From SZUA-309 sp965230005 (GTDB taxonomy: Bacteria > Pseudomonadota > Gammaproteobacteria > Pseudomonadales > Azotimanducaceae), in contig OZ245934.1 in the NCBI GenBank assembly GCA_965230005.1, positions 4,402,001 through 4,466,000 of the forward strand: a stretch of 64,000 nucleotides of DNA, in the 5' to 3' direction. The position numbers and the translations under genes are program-made. A model generated the notes under the pieces. That model searched no databases and was not told where the DNA came from. It was given only the letters and a program-made list of their open reading frames with translations. This document shows positions 35,937-43,418 of this stretch, in pieces. Position 1 is the first letter of the stretch, and the number at the start of each line of letters is the position of its first letter.

Positions 35937-35963
35937 CTTGGAACGGCGTTTTTCGGACCCATC
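35937..35963 (+). promoter_or_regulatory. Sigma-32-type heat-shock promoter of hsp20
   Basis: CTTGGAA (35937-35943) and CCCATC (35958-35963, as ACCCATCA), separated by 14 bp, match the heat-shock consensus CTTGAAA / CCCCATnT with one change in each half. The start codon of the Hsp20 gene is 47 bp further on, with GAGGAG in front of it. Confidence 0.6.
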
Positions 35964-36010
35964 AACAGGGGGTCTGAACAGTTATCCGCGAATTCCAAGA
36001 GGAGAACGCC

Positions 36011-36394
36011 ATGAGCATCGTACGCTTCAATCCTTTCTTCGAGCTGGACCGCAGTGGTCCGGCAAACTGGGTCCCTGTCGCCGACGTCTGGGAAACCCCT
36101 GAGGCCTATCGCATAGACCTCGACGTGCCTGCTGTAGCCGCTGCCGACGTCCACGTTTCCGTGGAAGACGGTGTGCTGCTGATCAAAGGTGAGCGCAAGC
36201 GCGCCGAGCGGGACGAAGGTGACCGTAACCACCGCCTCGAGCGCCGCTACGGCCACTTCACCCGTCGTTTCCGACTGCCGGAGACCGCCAACGCTGATGC
36301 GATCACTGCCCGGGTCACGAACGGTGTCCTGGAACTGACCATCGGCAAAGCCGAGGAAGAAAAGCCCCGTCGTGTCGAAGTGATCGCCGCCTGA
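36011..36394 (+). CDS. Small heat-shock protein, Hsp20/alpha-crystallin family
   Basis: 127 residues, a short one-domain sHSP. The alpha-crystallin domain spans about 22-115: WETPEAYRIDLDVP, VEDGVLLIKGERK, the RRYGHFTRRFRLP segment and the signature ARVTNGVLELTIGK (AxxxNGVL). It lacks a long N-terminal arm and the C-terminal IxI anchor is weak (VEVIAA). Such proteins hold unfolding proteins as oligomers without ATP. Strong ribosome site GAGGAG and an upstream sigma-32-like promoter suggest heat induction. A 13-bp-stem hairpin lies after the gene. Confidence 0.93.
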   Translation: MSIVRFNPFFELDRSGPANWVPVADVWETPEAYRIDLDVPAVAAADVHVSVEDGVLLIKGERKRAERDEGDRNHRLERRYGHFTRRFRLPETANADAITARVTNGVLELTIGKAEEEKPRRVEVIAA

Positions 36395-36420
36395 GGCAAT
36401 CCGTCCGACTTCGGTGCTCA

Positions 36421-36458
36421 CCGCGAAGGTGTCGGTCTCTGATCGGACGCCTTCGTGG
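36421..36458 (+). terminator. Stable hairpin downstream of hsp20, terminator-like
   Basis: Arms 36421-36433 and 36446-36458 can form 13 consecutive pairs (two G-U) with a 12-base loop. No uridine run follows, so it may work as a weak terminator or 3' end stabiliser for hsp20 mRNA rather than a classic intrinsic terminator. Confidence 0.4.
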
Positions 36459-36531
36459 CTTCCCGCGCGCGCCAGGCGCCAGGGTGCCGCGTCGCGGGTC
36501 CCGGCACAGCCTGGGGTAGAATGCCCGGCCA

Positions 36532-37494
36532 ATGACCGAGCCAAGCGCAGCCGAGCCTGAGCCCCTCAAGACGGGTCCCTCCCTGAAAGATCGGGTGCGG
36601 ATCGTCATCTTTGAAGCCCATACACCGGCCGGCAAGGCCTTCGATGTGGGCCTCATCATCTGCATTCTGCTCAGCGTCCTGGCGGTGCTCCTCGACTCCG
36701 TCGCGGCGCTGCATGCGGCCTACGGCAACTACTTCTATTTCATCGAGTGGGGCTTCACGGTGCTGTTTACCGTGGAGTATGCCGTTCGGCTCTGGTGTAT
36801 CGAGAATACGGGACGCTATGCGCGCAGCTTCTACGGCATCGTCGACCTGCTCGGCATCATCCCGACCTATCTGAGTCTGCTGTTCACGGACAGCCAATAC
36901 CTGCTCGTCATCCGCATCCTGCGCGTGTTGCGGGTCTTTCGGGTGCTGCGCATGGTGCGCTATGTGGGAGAAGCGCAGCTGCTCACCCAGGCGCTGGTTG
37001 CCAGCCGGCGCAAGATTACGGTGTTCATCTCCACGGTCCTTGCCCTCGTGGTCATCTTCGGCTCCTTCATGTACCTCATCGAAGGCGAGGCCAACGGGTT
37101 TACGAGTATTCCGCGCAGTATTTACTGGGCGGTGATCACGCTCACGACGGTCGGCTACGGAGATCTCGTGCCGCAGACGCCGCTTGGTCAGGCCATGGCC
37201 ACCATCGTCATGATCATGGGCTACGGCATCATTGCGGTACCGACCGGTATCGTCACTCTGGAGCTGTCCGAGGCGAGCCGCCGTGCTGCGAATACCCGCA
37301 CCTGTCCCGGCTGCTCGGCAGAGGGCCATCTTCGGGAAGCCAGCTACTGTTATCGCTGCGGTGATCCGCTCTACGAGCGGCCAATCGGTAAGACCGGCGG
37401 CAGTGCCGGTGGGGAGAGCACCGTCGACCCTGCACCGGCTGCGAAGCCATCCCCGCAACCGGGCTCCGGCGGGGAACCCGGCGAGGGCCTCTGA
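36532..37494 (+). CDS. Voltage-gated potassium channel with C-terminal zinc ribbon
   Basis: 320 residues. Six membrane helices: S1 about 37-60, S2 66-88, S3 100-118, S4 with regular arginines (RILRVLRVFRVLRMVR, 128-143), S5 161-183 and S6 218-245. The selectivity filter is TVGYGD (206-211), so it conducts potassium. After S6 comes an unusual cytoplasmic C4 zinc ribbon (C258, C261, C273, C276, within CPGC and CYRC) and a Gly/Pro-rich tail. The Kv-like core is common in bacteria (Pfam Ion_trans); the zinc ribbon could be a sensor or partner site. Single gene between hsp20 and acnA. Confidence 0.9.
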   Translation: MTEPSAAEPEPLKTGPSLKDRVRIVIFEAHTPAGKAFDVGLIICILLSVLAVLLDSVAALHAAYGNYFYFIEWGFTVLFTVEYAVRLWCIENTGRYARSFYGIVDLLGIIPTYLSLLFTDSQYLLVIRILRVLRVFRVLRMVRYVGEAQLLTQALVASRRKITVFISTVLALVVIFGSFMYLIEGEANGFTSIPRSIYWAVITLTTVGYGDLVPQTPLGQAMATIVMIMGYGIIAVPTGIVTLELSEASRRAANTRTCPGCSAEGHLREASYCYRCGDPLYERPIGKTGGSAGGESTVDPAPAAKPSPQPGSGGEPGEGL

Positions 37495-37595
37495 CCGGAC
37501 CAGGCGCCGGACAGTCGCCGCGCCGTCACCTACTCTTCGACGGTTCGGGCTAAACTCCCCAGCCTACTTATCTCAGCCCGACAGGAGTCCGCGCT

Positions 37596-40295
37596 ATGAG
37601 TCACAACAGCTTCGACACCCGTAAAACGCTCGTGGTGGGGGACAGAACCTACAGCTACTTCAGTCTGCCGGCGGCGGCCGCCGCCGGTCTCGGGGACGTT
37701 GCCCGCCTGCCCATGTCCCTCAAGGTCCTGCTCGAGAACCTGCTGCGCTTCGAAGACGATCTGACGGTCAAAACTGCGGACATCCGGGCCCTCGCCAGCT
37801 GGGCTGAAGACAGCGGGTCGGGCGAGGATGCGGAAGAGATTTCCTTCCGCCCGGCGCGGGTGCTCATGCAGGACTTTACCGGCGTGCCGGGGGTAGCCGA
37901 CCTCGCCGCCATGCGCAGCGTGGTCGTCGACGCGGGTTACGACCCGGAGATCATCAATCCGCTGTCCCCGGTGGACCTGGTCATCGACCATTCACTCATG
38001 GTCGACCGCTTCGGTACGGAAGCCGCCTTCGATGAGAACGTGGACCTGGAGATGCAGCGCAACGCCGAACGCTATCGCTTTCTCCGCTGGGGGCAGCAGG
38101 CCTTCGACAACTTCAGCGTCGTTCCGCCCGGCACGGGCATCTGCCATCAGGTGAATCTCGAGTACCTGGCGCGAGCCGTGTGGACCCGCGAGGAGGACGG
38201 TGAGACCGTCGCCTTCCCCGATACGCTGGTTGGCACAGACAGCCACACCACCATGATCAATGGCCTCGGGGTGCTTGGCTGGGGCGTGGGTGGCATCGAA
38301 GCCGAAGCGGCCATGCTCGGCCAGCCGATCTCCATGCTCGTTCCGGATGTGGTGGGATTCCGGCTCACGGGTGCGCTCCAGGAAGGCATCACGGCCACGG
38401 ATCTGGTGCTCACGGTCGTCGAGATGCTGCGCGCCAAAGGGGTAGTCGGCAAGTTCGTCGAGTTTTTTGGCGACGGCCTCGATCAGCTGCCCCTGGCCGA
38501 CCGCGCCACCATCGCGAACATGGCCCCGGAATACGGGGCGACCTGCGGTTTCTTCCCCATCGACCAGGAGACCATCAGTTACCTGAAGCTGACGGACCGG
38601 CCCCCCGAAACCGTGGAGCTCGTGGAAGCCTATGCCCGGGCCCAGGGACTCTGGCGGGAGCCGGGGGCACCGGAAGCCGCCTACACGGACACCCTGCATC
38701 TCGATCTTGCCGACGTGGTGCCGAGCCTGGCAGGTCCGAAACGGCCCCAGGACCGGGTTGCCATGGGCAACATGCGCCGGGCCTTCGAAGAAGCGCTGGA
38801 ACTGCAGGGCCGGGCGAAATCGGCCGATCTGCGGGTGCCCGTGCCCGGCACAGACTACGATCTCGGCCACGGAGATGTGGTGCTCGCCGCCATTACCTCC
38901 TGCACGAATACCTCGAATCCTGCTGTGATGGTGGGTGCCGGTCTCGTCGCCCGGAAAGCGCTGGCGAAAGGGCTTGGCGTCAAACCCTGGGTGAAAACCT
39001 CCTTGGCACCCGGTTCTAAGGTGGTGACCGACTATCTCGAGAAGACCGGCCTCCAGGACGATCTCGATGCCCTGGGTTTCAACCTTGTCGGCTACGGCTG
39101 CACCACCTGTATCGGTAACTCCGGGCCGCTGCCGAAGCCGATTTCCACGGCCATTGGTGAAGGTGATCTGGTCGTGGCGTCCGTCCTGTCCGGGAACCGC
39201 AACTTCGAGGGCCGCGTGCATCAGGAGATTCGCACGAACTGGCTCGCCTCTCCGCCCCTGGTGGTGGCCTATGCCATTGCCGGGACGACGCGCATCGATC
39301 TCAGCAGCGAGGCCATCGGTCAGGATGCGGACGGTAAGGACGTCTATCTGAAGGACCTCTGGCCCTCGAACGCGGAAATCGCCGAAGCGGCGGCGGCTGT
39401 GTCTGCGGACATGTTTGATCGCCAGTATGCGGACGTGTTCACTGGCCCCGAGGCCTGGCGGGCCATCGAGGTGAGCGACGCGGGCACCTACAGCTGGGAA
39501 GACTCCACCTATATCAAACAGCCGCCGTTCTTCAGCGTGGGTGACGACATCGATCAGACCGTTGATGTGCGCGGCGCTCGCATCCTGGCCCTGCTCGGCG
39601 ATTCGGTGACTACGGACCACATCTCGCCGGCCGGTGCGATTCAGGCCGACAGCCCCGCCGGCCAGTATCTCCAGCAGGCGGCGGTGAACGAAGCCGACTT
39701 CAATTCATATGGCTCCCGCCGCGGCAACCACGAAGTCATGATGCGCGGTACCTTTGCCAATATCCGCATCCGCAATGAAATGGTTCCCGGCGTTGAAGGC
39801 GGCTACACCCGTCACGTGCCGAGCGGTGATCAGCTGTCAATCTATGACGCCGCCGTGCGTTATCAGGGTGAAGGGACGCCGCTGGTCGTCATCGCCGGCA
39901 AGGAGTATGGCACCGGCTCTTCCCGGGACTGGGCCGCGAAGGGCACTCGATTGCTAGGCGTGAAGGCTGTGGTGGTCGAGAGCTTCGAGCGCATTCACCG
40001 TTCGAATCTCATCGGCATGGGTGTGCTGCCGCTGCAGTTCAAGGATGGGGAGGGGCGTGAGTCCCTGGGTCTGACGGGCGAAGAGCTCATTGACGTTCAG
40101 TTCCCGACCGGGGTCACCGAGCTCGCGCCGCGGCAGGATCTTGAACTGACCGTTACCCGCCCCGATGGGACAACGGTCTCGACGATGGTCATGAGCCGCC
40201 TGGATACGGAAAACGAGATCGCTTACTACGAAAGCGGCGGCATCCTGCAGTACGTGCTGAACAACCTCACCCGTGCCGCCGACGCCGGACGCTGA
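37596..40295 (+). CDS. acnA: Aconitate hydratase A
   Basis: 899 residues, the usual AcnA/IRP1 length. The three [4Fe-4S] cysteines are seen in ITSCTNTSNP (about residue 435) and GCTTCIGNSGP (about 502 and 505); other family blocks are DSHTTMINGLGVLGWGVGG and EYGTGSSRDWAAKG in the swivelling fourth domain. It isomerises citrate to isocitrate in the TCA cycle. ATG at 37596 follows AGGAG. AcnA enzymes are the stable, stress-type aconitases. The last 23 bases overlap the start of the HAD phosphatase gene in another frame. Confidence 0.96.
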   Translation: MSHNSFDTRKTLVVGDRTYSYFSLPAAAAAGLGDVARLPMSLKVLLENLLRFEDDLTVKTADIRALASWAEDSGSGEDAEEISFRPARVLMQDFTGVPGVADLAAMRSVVVDAGYDPEIINPLSPVDLVIDHSLMVDRFGTEAAFDENVDLEMQRNAERYRFLRWGQQAFDNFSVVPPGTGICHQVNLEYLARAVWTREEDGETVAFPDTLVGTDSHTTMINGLGVLGWGVGGIEAEAAMLGQPISMLVPDVVGFRLTGALQEGITATDLVLTVVEMLRAKGVVGKFVEFFGDGLDQLPLADRATIANMAPEYGATCGFFPIDQETISYLKLTDRPPETVELVEAYARAQGLWREPGAPEAAYTDTLHLDLADVVPSLAGPKRPQDRVAMGNMRRAFEEALELQGRAKSADLRVPVPGTDYDLGHGDVVLAAITSCTNTSNPAVMVGAGLVARKALAKGLGVKPWVKTSLAPGSKVVTDYLEKTGLQDDLDALGFNLVGYGCTTCIGNSGPLPKPISTAIGEGDLVVASVLSGNRNFEGRVHQEIRTNWLASPPLVVAYAIAGTTRIDLSSEAIGQDADGKDVYLKDLWPSNAEIAEAAAAVSADMFDRQYADVFTGPEAWRAIEVSDAGTYSWEDSTYIKQPPFFSVGDDIDQTVDVRGARILALLGDSVTTDHISPAGAIQADSPAGQYLQQAAVNEADFNSYGSRRGNHEVMMRGTFANIRIRNEMVPGVEGGYTRHVPSGDQLSIYDAAVRYQGEGTPLVVIAGKEYGTGSSRDWAAKGTRLLGVKAVVVESFERIHRSNLIGMGVLPLQFKDGEGRESLGLTGEELIDVQFPTGVTELAPRQDLELTVTRPDGTTVSTMVMSRLDTENEIAYYESGGILQYVLNNLTRAADAGR

Positions 40296-40950
40296 ACGCC
40301 CGGCGGGCGTTCTCTTCGACATGGATGGCCTGCTGCTCGACTCCGAGCGGCTGGCCCGCGACGCTTTTCTCGAGGCCTGTGTGGAGGCGGGACGACCCGT
40401 CACGCTCGAGATCTACCATCGGTGCATCGGTACGACTGCCGAAGCCACACGGCAACTGCTGCTGACGGCCTGCGGCGACGATTTTCCCCTCGAAGCTATT
40501 GAAGCTCGATGGAGCGCGCACTACCATGCGCGCCTCGCAGAGGGGCCCGTTCCGGTGAAGGCCGGTGCCCGAGCCCTTCTGTCGACCTTGCGTGAGCGAG
40601 CCGTACCTCTGGCCCTGGTGACGTCGACTCGACGCCCTCTGGCGGAAGGTAAGCTCGAGGCCACGGAGCTGCTGGCGTTCTTTCGCTGCCTCGTCTGCGG
40701 CGGCGAAACGGAGCGGGGCAAACCGGCCCCGGATCCCTACCTGGCAGCCGCCGCGAGCCTTGGCCTCGATCCCTCCCGATGCTGGGCGCTCGAAGACTCC
40801 GCCAATGGGGTGCGAGCGGCTCTCGGCGCCGGCTGCACGGTGTTCCAGATCCCCGATCTGGTCGCACCGGATCAGGAGCTGGTTGCCCTCGGGCATCGGA
40901 TTCTCGACTCACTCAGCGAGGTCAGAGACGCCTATCTCGCCCTGGACTGA
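40273..40950 (+). CDS. HAD-superfamily phosphatase / phosphomutase-like
   Basis: 225 residues from the GTG at 40273, inside the 3' end of acnA; the next ATG (40321) would cut off half of motif I, so the overlap is real. Motif I is VLFDMDGLLLDSE, motif II LVTSTRR, motif III Lys in ERGKPAPDPYL and motif IV ALEDSANGV. The DxDG with LLLDSE form and helical cap are typical of the beta-phosphoglucomutase / phosphoglycolate phosphatase / YniC-type group. Substrate unknown. A 7-bp-arm hairpin follows the stop directly. Confidence 0.88.
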   Translation: MPPTPDAERPAGVLFDMDGLLLDSERLARDAFLEACVEAGRPVTLEIYHRCIGTTAEATRQLLLTACGDDFPLEAIEARWSAHYHARLAEGPVPVKAGARALLSTLRERAVPLALVTSTRRPLAEGKLEATELLAFFRCLVCGGETERGKPAPDPYLAAAASLGLDPSRCWALEDSANGVRAALGAGCTVFQIPDLVAPDQELVALGHRILDSLSEVRDAYLALD

Positions 40951-40967
40951 ACTTCCGGATCGGAAGT
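40951..40967 (+). terminator. Perfect 7-bp hairpin right after the HAD gene
   Basis: ACTTCCG (40951-40957), loop GAT, CGGAAGT (40961-40967), starting on the base after the stop codon. There is no T-run after it, so it may be a 3'-end or processing hairpin or a weak terminator. Confidence 0.35.
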
Positions 40968-41121
40968 GTGGTCTACCGGATAGGTTCGGATCTGCCGGCC
41001 GGTACCCGGCGGCGATCTGTGAGCGTTTGTGAAACTGTTAGGTGCCGCACACTTCGCGCGTTCGGCCTCTGGTGTAATCGCTGCCAGTGTGCTTCGCGGC
41101 GTACGCCCGGAAGGGGTGTAA

Positions 41122-41256
41122 CCCTGCTGCCTGGACAGCCAGCTGTCCTGCAGGGACCGGTCTCGAAGGCACCGACGGATCACAATCCGGCTCGAACTCT
41201 CTTGATGAGAGCGCCTCTAAGCAGAGGCAGAACAAGGAAAGGGTGATTGAATCACC
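41122..41256 (+). ncRNA. Candidate structured RNA: five consecutive hairpins
   Basis: In the 463-bp gap between the HAD and SLC13-type genes, perfect stems follow each other: CCCTGC/GCAGGG (41122/41150) enclosing GGACAG-CCAG-CTGTCC (41133-41148); CGGAT-CACA-ATCCG (41176-41189); CTCTC-TTGAT-GAGAG (41197-41211); GCCTCT-AAGC-AGAGGC (41213-41228); GGTGA-TTGAA-TCACC (41242-41256). Two loops are alike (TTGAT, TTGAA). Such density is unlikely by chance. It could be the structured leader of the small ORF at 41292 or an independent sRNA. It matches no RNA family I know. A -10-like TGTAAT is at 41073-41078. Confidence 0.5.
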
Positions 41257-41291
41257 TGCGTTAGTAGTACTCCCTGCCGAGGAGAGAAAAA

Positions 41292-41423
41292 GTGATCAAC
41301 CGCAGTGAGTCCCAGCTCATCGCTAGGGATCAGAACAACCAGCTTCGCAAGTCCACGCAAGTGGGTGGCCAACGGAAGATGGCCCGCACCTCTGTCGCCC
41401 GGCGTAAGCCGCTTCAGAAGTAG
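41292..41423 (+). CDS. Candidate small basic protein, 43 residues
   Basis: GTG at 41292 is preceded by a strong ribosome site GAGGAGAG (41279-41286) five bases away. The 43-residue product has 11 Lys/Arg against 2 acidic residues (net about +9), is rich in Gln, Ser and Asn, and ends RRKPLQK. It has no membrane segment and no similarity I recognise. The last 10 bases overlap the end of the convergent transporter gene. The hairpin string lies 36 bp upstream and its CTCTC arm could pair with the ribosome site. It might bind RNA or ribosomes; this is speculation. Confidence 0.4.
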   Translation: MINRSESQLIARDQNNQLRKSTQVGGQRKMARTSVARRKPLQK

Positions 41424-43219
41424 AGGGCACTGAGCACCCAGGTCAGGGTGCCCCACATCAACAGCGTCAGCGGAACACCCACCTTCACGAATTCGTTGAA
41501 GGTGTAGTTGCCTGCGCTCATCACCAGCAGATTCGTGTTGTAGGCCATGGGCGTTGCATAGCTCATGTTGGCGCCGAACAGCACCGCCAGCACAAAGGGC
41601 TCCGGTGGTAGGCCGAGCTGCGCGGCGATGCCGACGGCAATCGGCGTGCCGATCACAGCCGCCGCGTTGTTCGAGACGATGTTCGTCAGTACCGCCAGCA
41701 GCAGCATCAGTGCCGAGAGAATGAAGGTGGGCGAGGCCCCTTCGGTCCAGGAAAGAAACAGACTGGTGACATAGGCAATGGCGCCTGTGGCGACGAGCGC
41801 GTGACCCAGGGCGAGGCTCGCCACGACCACGAAGTAGACCGAAGGGCTGATCGAGCGGATGGCACCGCCGAGATTCAGACAGCGCGTTGCCAGCAGCAGG
41901 GCTGCACCGGCAACGGCACTGACGGCGATCGGCATGATGCCGGTTGCCGCGAGGGCGATGGCGCCTGCCAGGATAGCCAGGGCAAGCCCCGCCTTATCGC
42001 TCTTCGGCAGATCGACGCTGGCGTCGAGCACGAGAAAGTCCGTCGTTTCCTTCAGGTTGGCGATCTGCTCACGAGGGCCCTGCACGAGCAGGATGTCCGC
42101 GGGCTGCAGCAGCACGTCCTCGATGTCTTCCTTGGCATGCCAGATATCCTTGCCGGCTCGATGCAGGGCCAGCACGGCCAGCTGGTAACGATCGAGAAAA
42201 CGCGCAAAGCGCAGATTGGCCCGGTCCAGGGTCGAACCCTGAACGACGGCGATCTCCGCCAGCATCTGATTTTCCGCCAGAAGGGGATGAGCCTCATCCA
42301 CCCGGTGCTCGGCGCCGTAGAGGCTGGCGCCGAGTGCTGTCTCGAAGGCTTTCAGCTGCGCGGGGGTGTCGTTCACCCGCAGCCTGTCGCCGGCTTTGAG
42401 GACCACGTCCGGGAGCGGCAGGATGAAGTTGTCGCCCCGGCGGATCCGGGTGACCTTCATCTCACCGTCCGTCGCCCCGATCGCGTCCGCCAGCGTCCGG
42501 TCGATGAACGATGAGGTCCCGTCGATCTGCAGGCGCGCCTCGAAGACGCGCGGCGAGGGGTTCTCCAGGTTGATCGAGCGGTTGGGGAGCAGCCGTGGAG
42601 CAATGAGCCAGAGATAAACGATGGCGACGCCGCCGGCGATGGCTGCCGGCAGCACAAAATCGAACATGCCGATCTCTTCGAGACCGAGATCCCGGGCCAC
42701 GCTGACCACCAGCAGGTTCGTCGACGTGCCGACGGTGGTGGCCATGCCGCCGATGAGCGTGGCGAAGCCCATGGGCATGAGCACGGCCGCCGGTGAAGAA
42801 GCCGTGCGCAGGCAGACGCTGACCAGAATCGGCAGCAGCAGTACGACGATCGGCGTGTTGTTGACGAAGGCCGAGAGCACGGCACCGATCACCAGCGTGG
42901 CCAGGAAGGATAAAAAGGGTGCTTTACCCCAGAAACGGCCGAGCATGCGTCCAACCGGCTCCAGGGCGCCGGTGCGCACGAGCCCCTGACCCAGAACCAT
43001 CAGCGCGCAGACGGCAATCAGCGCCTCGTGGGCGAAACCGGCGAAAAAATCCGCGGGTGCCACGCCCGGATAGGGGAACAGGGCAAAGCCGACGGCGAGC
43101 ACGGCGATGAGTCCCAGGCTCGACAGCTCCAGGGGGATCCGATCGCGGGTGAACAGCACCAGGGCGACGAGCGTCAGCACCATCATGGCGATGGCGTGCG
43201 GATCTGGCGATGCGATCAC
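41414..43219 (-). CDS. SLC13/DASS-type transporter with two TrkA-C domains
   Basis: 601 residues: about 10-12 membrane helices in two halves, with two cytoplasmic RCK/TrkA-C domains between them (about 210-290 and 295-380). The paired SNT-like motifs are seen as AFVNNTPIVVLLLPI in the first half and NIVSNNAAAVIGTPIA in the second. This arrangement is that of the SLC13-like permeases annotated for sulfate or dicarboxylate uptake, often called TrkA-C domain transporters. GTG start at 43219 without a clear ribosome site; an ATG 11 codons in is possible. Convergent with the small ORF. Substrate uncertain. Confidence 0.88.
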   Translation of the reverse strand: MIASPDPHAIAMMVLTLVALVLFTRDRIPLELSSLGLIAVLAVGFALFPYPGVAPADFFAGFAHEALIAVCALMVLGQGLVRTGALEPVGRMLGRFWGKAPFLSFLATLVIGAVLSAFVNNTPIVVLLLPILVSVCLRTASSPAAVLMPMGFATLIGGMATTVGTSTNLLVVSVARDLGLEEIGMFDFVLPAAIAGGVAIVYLWLIAPRLLPNRSINLENPSPRVFEARLQIDGTSSFIDRTLADAIGATDGEMKVTRIRRGDNFILPLPDVVLKAGDRLRVNDTPAQLKAFETALGASLYGAEHRVDEAHPLLAENQMLAEIAVVQGSTLDRANLRFARFLDRYQLAVLALHRAGKDIWHAKEDIEDVLLQPADILLVQGPREQIANLKETTDFLVLDASVDLPKSDKAGLALAILAGAIALAATGIMPIAVSAVAGAALLLATRCLNLGGAIRSISPSVYFVVVASLALGHALVATGAIAYVTSLFLSWTEGASPTFILSALMLLLAVLTNIVSNNAAAVIGTPIAVGIAAQLGLPPEPFVLAVLFGANMSYATPMAYNTNLLVMSAGNYTFNEFVKVGVPLTLLMWGTLTWVLSALYF

Positions 43220-43418
43220 GGGAACTCTGCCGGCGGCCCCTGGCCTGAGCGGCTATGGTAGAGGAAAGGCCCGGGGCGCAACATGCCGGAAAGGCAGTTG
43301 CTTACCAGGCGCGAACAAGTGCAGCGCAAGGTGCTCAGAAGTTGCCGCTACGGGCCGTTTTGAGATCGGCGGGGCGATCACCCAGGATCGCGCGATGCCC
43401 GCCTGGTGATCCTGGCGC

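Noticed and set aside
37992..39620. 542-codon minus-strand frame inside acnA
   Set aside because: acnA is unmistakable on the other strand; the antisense product has the random His/Arg/Gly composition of a GC-rich shadow frame.
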